Assembly: GCA_023395435.1 (NCBI GenBank)
Contig: JAEWZG010000106.1
Coordinates: 1-8,914, forward strand
Source of the DNA: Bacillota bacterium
Lineage (GTDB): Bacteria > Bacillota > Clostridia > Oscillospirales > Ruminococcaceae
Length of the DNA: 8,914 nt
Reading direction: 5' to 3'
Position numbers and translations under genes: made by a program. The stretch's first letter is position 1. Every line of letters begins with the position of its first letter. Below, in pieces: positions 6,190-8,914 of this stretch. A model generated the notes under the pieces. The model saw only the letters and a program-made list of their open reading frames with translations. It did not search any database and had not been told where the DNA came from.

Positions 6190-6987
6190 TTATTTTATAT
6201 TATTATTCTCTATTAAAAAATCAGTCTGCTTGATGGCAGTTACAATATTCTTGTCATTTATAGTAACAATATACTCAACCCTCTGTTCATTTTTATCCTT
6301 ATCAATATAATAGAACATATACCTATATTCTTTTGTTTTATCATTAAAGAATGTAATTGCTACAGGATCGATATCAATTTCCTTCTGTATATCCTTTAAT
6401 CTATTACATTCCTTTAAGTCATCAAGTTCAACATTCTTCTTAAGTTTTACACCTTTATAATGCTTTTTCTGTGAGGTATAATCCCTGTAATAGATTTTTG
6501 TTATATCGGAATCAGTCGCATATAGAGTGATTGTCCACTTCGGAACTTTGACTCCATCAACGTTTATTTTCTTTTTTGATTCATATATGTAATCAAAGTC
6601 GGCTGGCTTGTTTATTGATGGGCAAGCTGATGAGGTATTTACGTGGACACCAGCTGATTTTTCAACCTTAACAATATCTTGTCCGATTTTCTTGCTCATT
6701 TTAAAAGCAATAGCTTCACCAGATTTTTTTGATAATGATAACAACACTACTAAAATTGTTGCCAATAATATAAGTGCTAGTAAGGTAATAAGAATTACTC
6801 TCTTCCTTTTATCATTAATTTTCAGCAACTTCTTCTTTTTATCAGCAGGGTCTTTTTTAGGTTGCTTTGATTCTTGAGTTTGGGGTAGCTTATTTTCATC
6901 AGATAATGCATGTTTGAATTCCATACCACAAGAATAACAGGATTCACAATCGTCGTCAATAACAGCAGCACATTTCGGACATACCAT
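6190..6987 (-). CDS. Zinc-ribbon single-pass membrane protein of unknown function
   Basis: I do not recognise a named family. The 265-residue protein starts with a zinc ribbon (CPKC at 3-6, CYSC at 17-20, with an extra Cys14). A Lys/Asp/Pro-rich charged linker follows (about 30-62), then one strong membrane segment at about 64-86. A polar, Lys-rich, probably beta-rich C-terminal domain of about 180 residues is likely outside the cell, because the Lys/Arg cluster before the membrane segment favours a cytoplasmic N terminus. This layout (inside zinc ribbon, one membrane pass, outside domain) resembles the PASTA pseudokinase in this window without its kinase domain. The ATG at 6987 is preceded by GAGGTG (7000-6995) at good spacing. 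It has its own promoter and no terminator of its own: the T-box promoter follows directly. Two outside cysteines (122 and 194) could form a disulphide. Confidence 0.8.
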   Translation of the reverse strand: MVCPKCAAVIDDDCESCYSCGMEFKHALSDENKLPQTQESKQPKKDPADKKKKLLKINDKRKRVILITLLALILLATILVVLLSLSKKSGEAIAFKMSKKIGQDIVKVEKSAGVHVNTSSACPSINKPADFDYIYESKKKINVDGVKVPKWTITLYATDSDITKIYYRDYTSQKKHYKGVKLKKNVELDDLKECNRLKDIQKEIDIDPVAITFFNDKTKEYRYMFYYIDKDKNEQRVEYIVTINDKNIVTAIKQTDFLIENNNIK

Positions 6988-7017
6988 ACACTTCCACCTC
7001 GCTTTTTTATTAATTCA

Positions 7018-7046
7018 ATTTTATCATATACACTTATCAGTGTCAA
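7018..7046 (-). promoter_or_regulatory. Sigma-A type promoter of the zinc-ribbon gene, with a palindrome in the spacer
   Basis: On the minus strand, TTGACA (7046-7041) and TAAAAT (7023-7018) are 17 bp apart. The spacer and the end of the -35 hold ACACT-TATC-AGTGT (7030-7043), a perfect inverted repeat where a repressor could block RNA polymerase. The -35 and -10 surroundings match the pfkA promoter. Confidence 0.75.
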
Positions 7047-7115
7047 ATTATAGCATAATTATTAGAATAAAACTTTTATATAATAGAAAATAATTGTAAA
7101 AATATATGTAATTTG

Positions 7116-7144
7116 TTGATTATTTTTTTTATATAGTGTAAACT
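7116..7144 (+). promoter_or_regulatory. Possible promoter of the glycosyltransferase / cardiolipin synthase operon
   Basis: TTGATT (7116-7121) and TAAACT (7139-7144) are 17 bp apart on the plus strand, about 40 bp before the TTG start. A T-rich spacer and AT-rich upstream DNA fit a promoter, but both boxes deviate from consensus and other registers are possible. Confidence 0.45.
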
Positions 7145-7183
7145 ATTAGTTAGGTTTTTATATTGTTATAAGGGGGCCTAAAT

Positions 7184-8368
7184 TTGCGAATAGCGATATT
7201 TTCTGAAACGTATCTACCCGATGTTAATGGTGTAGCAACACACGTTAAAATATTGGCAGACGGCCTGCAGAGGCTTGGACATGAGGTCCTTGTAGTAACA
7301 GCCGATGCAAAGTCAAGAAAAAATTATATTGAAAAAGGCGTTTTAAGATGTCCTGCTATAACCGCTAAAAAGATATATAATTACAGCCTATCTTCACCTG
7401 TTAGCCTCCCCCGATTAAGAATACTTAAAAAATTCAAGCCAGATATTATTCACATTCATAACGAATTTGGCATTGGACTTTCAGGTGCTTTTATTGCAAA
7501 GCTATTGAAAATTCCATATGTATATACATTGCATACTGTTTATGACGATTACATCCATTATGTTGCAAAGAAGCCATTTGTTCCTATAGTTACAGATGCT
7601 TCTCACATTTATTTTAGACTGCTTGGGAAGAAAGCGACTGCAATAACTGGACCTTCAAAAAAAGTAGATGAATTTTTCAAAAGCTGTGGCGTAAAAACTC
7701 CTGTTTCTGTAATTGCCAATTCAGCAGAACTTGATATTTTTGAGCCACAAATGATTGATAAGGAAAAGGTTGTAAAGTTTCGTAAAGATAATGGAATAAA
7801 GGATACTGATTTTGTCGGATGCTTCTGTGGAAGACTTGGTCAAGAAAAAGGCATTGATAATTTGCTTACTTACTGGGAAGAAACAGTATCCGAAAAGGAC
7901 AACCTAAAGCTTGTTATTTTTGGTGGAGGGCCTGAAGAAGAAAATCTTAAGGCACTTGCTGAAAAACTTGGAATTGAAAAAGAAGTTATCTTCACAGGAA
8001 AAATACCTCACGCTGAATTGCCTCATTACTATGCCGCATGCAATTTTTATATTACTGCTTCTATGACTGAAATGCACTCAATTTCAATGATTGAGGCAAT
8101 GGCATCAGGACTTCCTGTATTATACATTAATGATGAATCAAACAAATCGCAAATTGATGATGGCGTTAACGGATTTATTTATTCAGATGCTAATGAAATG
8201 CATGATAAAATAATATATCTTCGAAACCTATCGAAAGATGATTATGAAGCTTTCCGTGAACGGGTAAGAAAAAGTGTTTCAAAATCAGGGGCAGAAGGAA
8301 TTGCTGAAATTCTTCTTGACATATATACAAAAGCTATAGAAATTTATAAAGGAATTAAAACATCATGA
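7184..8368 (+). CDS. Family 4 (GT-B) glycosyltransferase, probably acting on a membrane lipid
   Basis: The 394-residue protein is a retaining GT4 glycosyltransferase that moves a sugar from a nucleotide sugar to an acceptor. The N-terminal Rossmann domain has FSETYLPDVNGVATHV (6-21), typical of the diacylglycerol glucosyltransferase/mannosyltransferase branch. HIHNEFGIG is at 90-98. The C-terminal donor domain has CGRLGQEKG (215-223), FGGGPEEENL (246-255) and the E-x7-E motif, Glu296 and Glu304, in TEMHSISMIEAMASGLPV. No signal peptide or membrane segment is seen; such enzymes usually sit on the inner face of the membrane. The start is TTG: AGGGGG (7171-7176) is well placed, and MRIAIFSETYLP is the standard family N terminus. 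The stop overlaps the next start as ATGA, so translation is probably coupled to a cardiolipin synthase. This makes a glycolipid acceptor more likely than a cell-wall polysaccharide (inference). Confidence 0.88.
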   Translation: MRIAIFSETYLPDVNGVATHVKILADGLQRLGHEVLVVTADAKSRKNYIEKGVLRCPAITAKKIYNYSLSSPVSLPRLRILKKFKPDIIHIHNEFGIGLSGAFIAKLLKIPYVYTLHTVYDDYIHYVAKKPFVPIVTDASHIYFRLLGKKATAITGPSKKVDEFFKSCGVKTPVSVIANSAELDIFEPQMIDKEKVVKFRKDNGIKDTDFVGCFCGRLGQEKGIDNLLTYWEETVSEKDNLKLVIFGGGPEEENLKALAEKLGIEKEVIFTGKIPHAELPHYYAACNFYITASMTEMHSISMIEAMASGLPVLYINDESNKSQIDDGVNGFIYSDANEMHDKIIYLRNLSKDDYEAFRERVRKSVSKSGAEGIAEILLDIYTKAIEIYKGIKTS

Positions 8369-8914
8369 AAAAGCTCTTAAAGGCGACAACAAGCAGATTA
8401 GCCGTTACCTGCTATCTTATTTTAGTACAGCTTGCTCTTCTCTTTGTCACTATGCTGTATTTTACATCTTCTTTTATATATTTTTATTTCCTTATGGTTA
8501 TTCTCTCATTATTTTTAATTATTGCAATTATTAATGATGACTCAAACCCAACATTTAAAATGGCATGGATTATTCCGATGCTTATCTTTCCTATTTTTGG
8601 AGCACCATTATATCTCATATTCGGAAGAAAAAAAGTTTCAAAAAGAATTATTAAAAAGCTATATGATTCATTTGCTCAGATGAAAGAACAAACAGATGCT
8701 AATAATGATGAAATACTTAGAGAACTAAAGGATATTGATGTTTCAGTATATAAACAATTTTCTTATATTTCAAATACTGCCCTTGGAAGTGTTTACAAGA
8801 ACACAGAAACTAAATTTCTTGCAACCGGTGAAGAATTCTTTGAAAATCTTCTTGCTGAACTTAATAAAGCAGAAAAGTTTATTTTCCTTGAATACTTTAT
8901 AATTGCAAAGGGCA
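8365..8914 (+). CDS. cls: Cardiolipin synthase (phospholipase D family), N-terminal part, cut by the window edge
   Basis: The first 183 codons are present. Three hydrophobic segments (about 13-33, 38-56 and 67-87) form the membrane anchor typical of bacterial cardiolipin synthases. The third, PIFGAPLYLIFGRKK, is characteristic of the PLD N-terminal domain. A soluble region follows, ending in KFIFLEYFIIAKG, the segment that opens the first PLD-like domain. The two HKD catalytic motifs lie beyond the right edge, so activity cannot be judged. The family condenses two phosphatidylglycerol molecules to cardiolipin and glycerol. The ATG overlaps the TGA of the glycosyltransferase by 4 bases. The reading frame was translated directly from the bases and is open to the edge. 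Confidence 0.9.
   Translation, partial: MKKLLKATTSRLAVTCYLILVQLALLFVTMLYFTSSFIYFYFLMVILSLFLIIAIINDDSNPTFKMAWIIPMLIFPIFGAPLYLIFGRKKVSKRIIKKLYDSFAQMKEQTDANNDEILRELKDIDVSVYKQFSYISNTALGSVYKNTETKFLATGEEFFENLLAELNKAEKFIFLEYFIIAKG

Noticed and set aside
5898..6233. Plus-strand open frame of about 111 codons over the T-box region
   Set aside because: It is antisense to a T-box leader whose stems explain the bases, it has no recognisable protein features, and it covers the terminator and promoter of the other strand.
7184..8368. Hairpins and A/T runs within coding sequence suggestive of frameshift sites
   Set aside because: All frames in the window are continuous with normal family lengths, and no slippery site plus downstream structure is seen.

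Overview
The window is AT-rich DNA with short intergenic spaces, strong AGGAGG-type ribosome binding sites and TTGACA/17 bp/TAnnAT promoters. A T-box riboswitch and the N-terminal zinc-ribbon plus kinase-fold architecture of one gene also point to a low-GC Gram-positive anaerobe. The best guess is a Clostridia member of the Ruminococcus/Oscillospiraceae type (inference from gene content; no rRNA is present). Five genes lie on the minus strand and two on the plus strand. I see no mobile element, CRISPR array, tRNA or rRNA.

Reading the minus strand from right to left: a small zinc-ribbon, single-pass membrane protein of unknown function (6190-6987) has its own promoter. Three bases after its stop begins a second promoter, followed by a T-box leader (about 5862-6151) whose specifier reads CUC (leucine). 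The leader controls an acyl-CoA/fatty-acid ligase (4144-5808), followed 21 nt later by a sugar-phosphate isomerase/epimerase-like TIM barrel (3322-4122) and an intrinsic terminator. Next comes a membrane-anchored PASTA-domain protein with a kinase fold whose catalytic residues are all replaced (1487-3178), with its own promoter and terminator. Then comes ATP-dependent 6-phosphofructokinase (220-1182) with its own promoter. Beyond pfkA, at 50-175, the minus strand can fold into a compact multi-helix RNA with a possible pseudoknot that I cannot assign to a family.

On the plus strand, divergent from the zinc-ribbon gene, a family 4 glycosyltransferase (7184-8368, TTG start) overlaps by ATGA with a cardiolipin synthase-like gene that runs off the right edge (8365-8914). 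This is probably a membrane (glyco)lipid operon.

The three observations most worth following are these. First, a leucine T-box in front of an acyl-CoA ligase would make sense if the ligase activates isovalerate for leucine synthesis by reductive carboxylation, as known in rumen bacteria. Second, the PASTA protein is a pseudokinase. Third, the unassigned structured RNA downstream of pfkA has wobble pairs that are compatible only with transcription from the minus strand.
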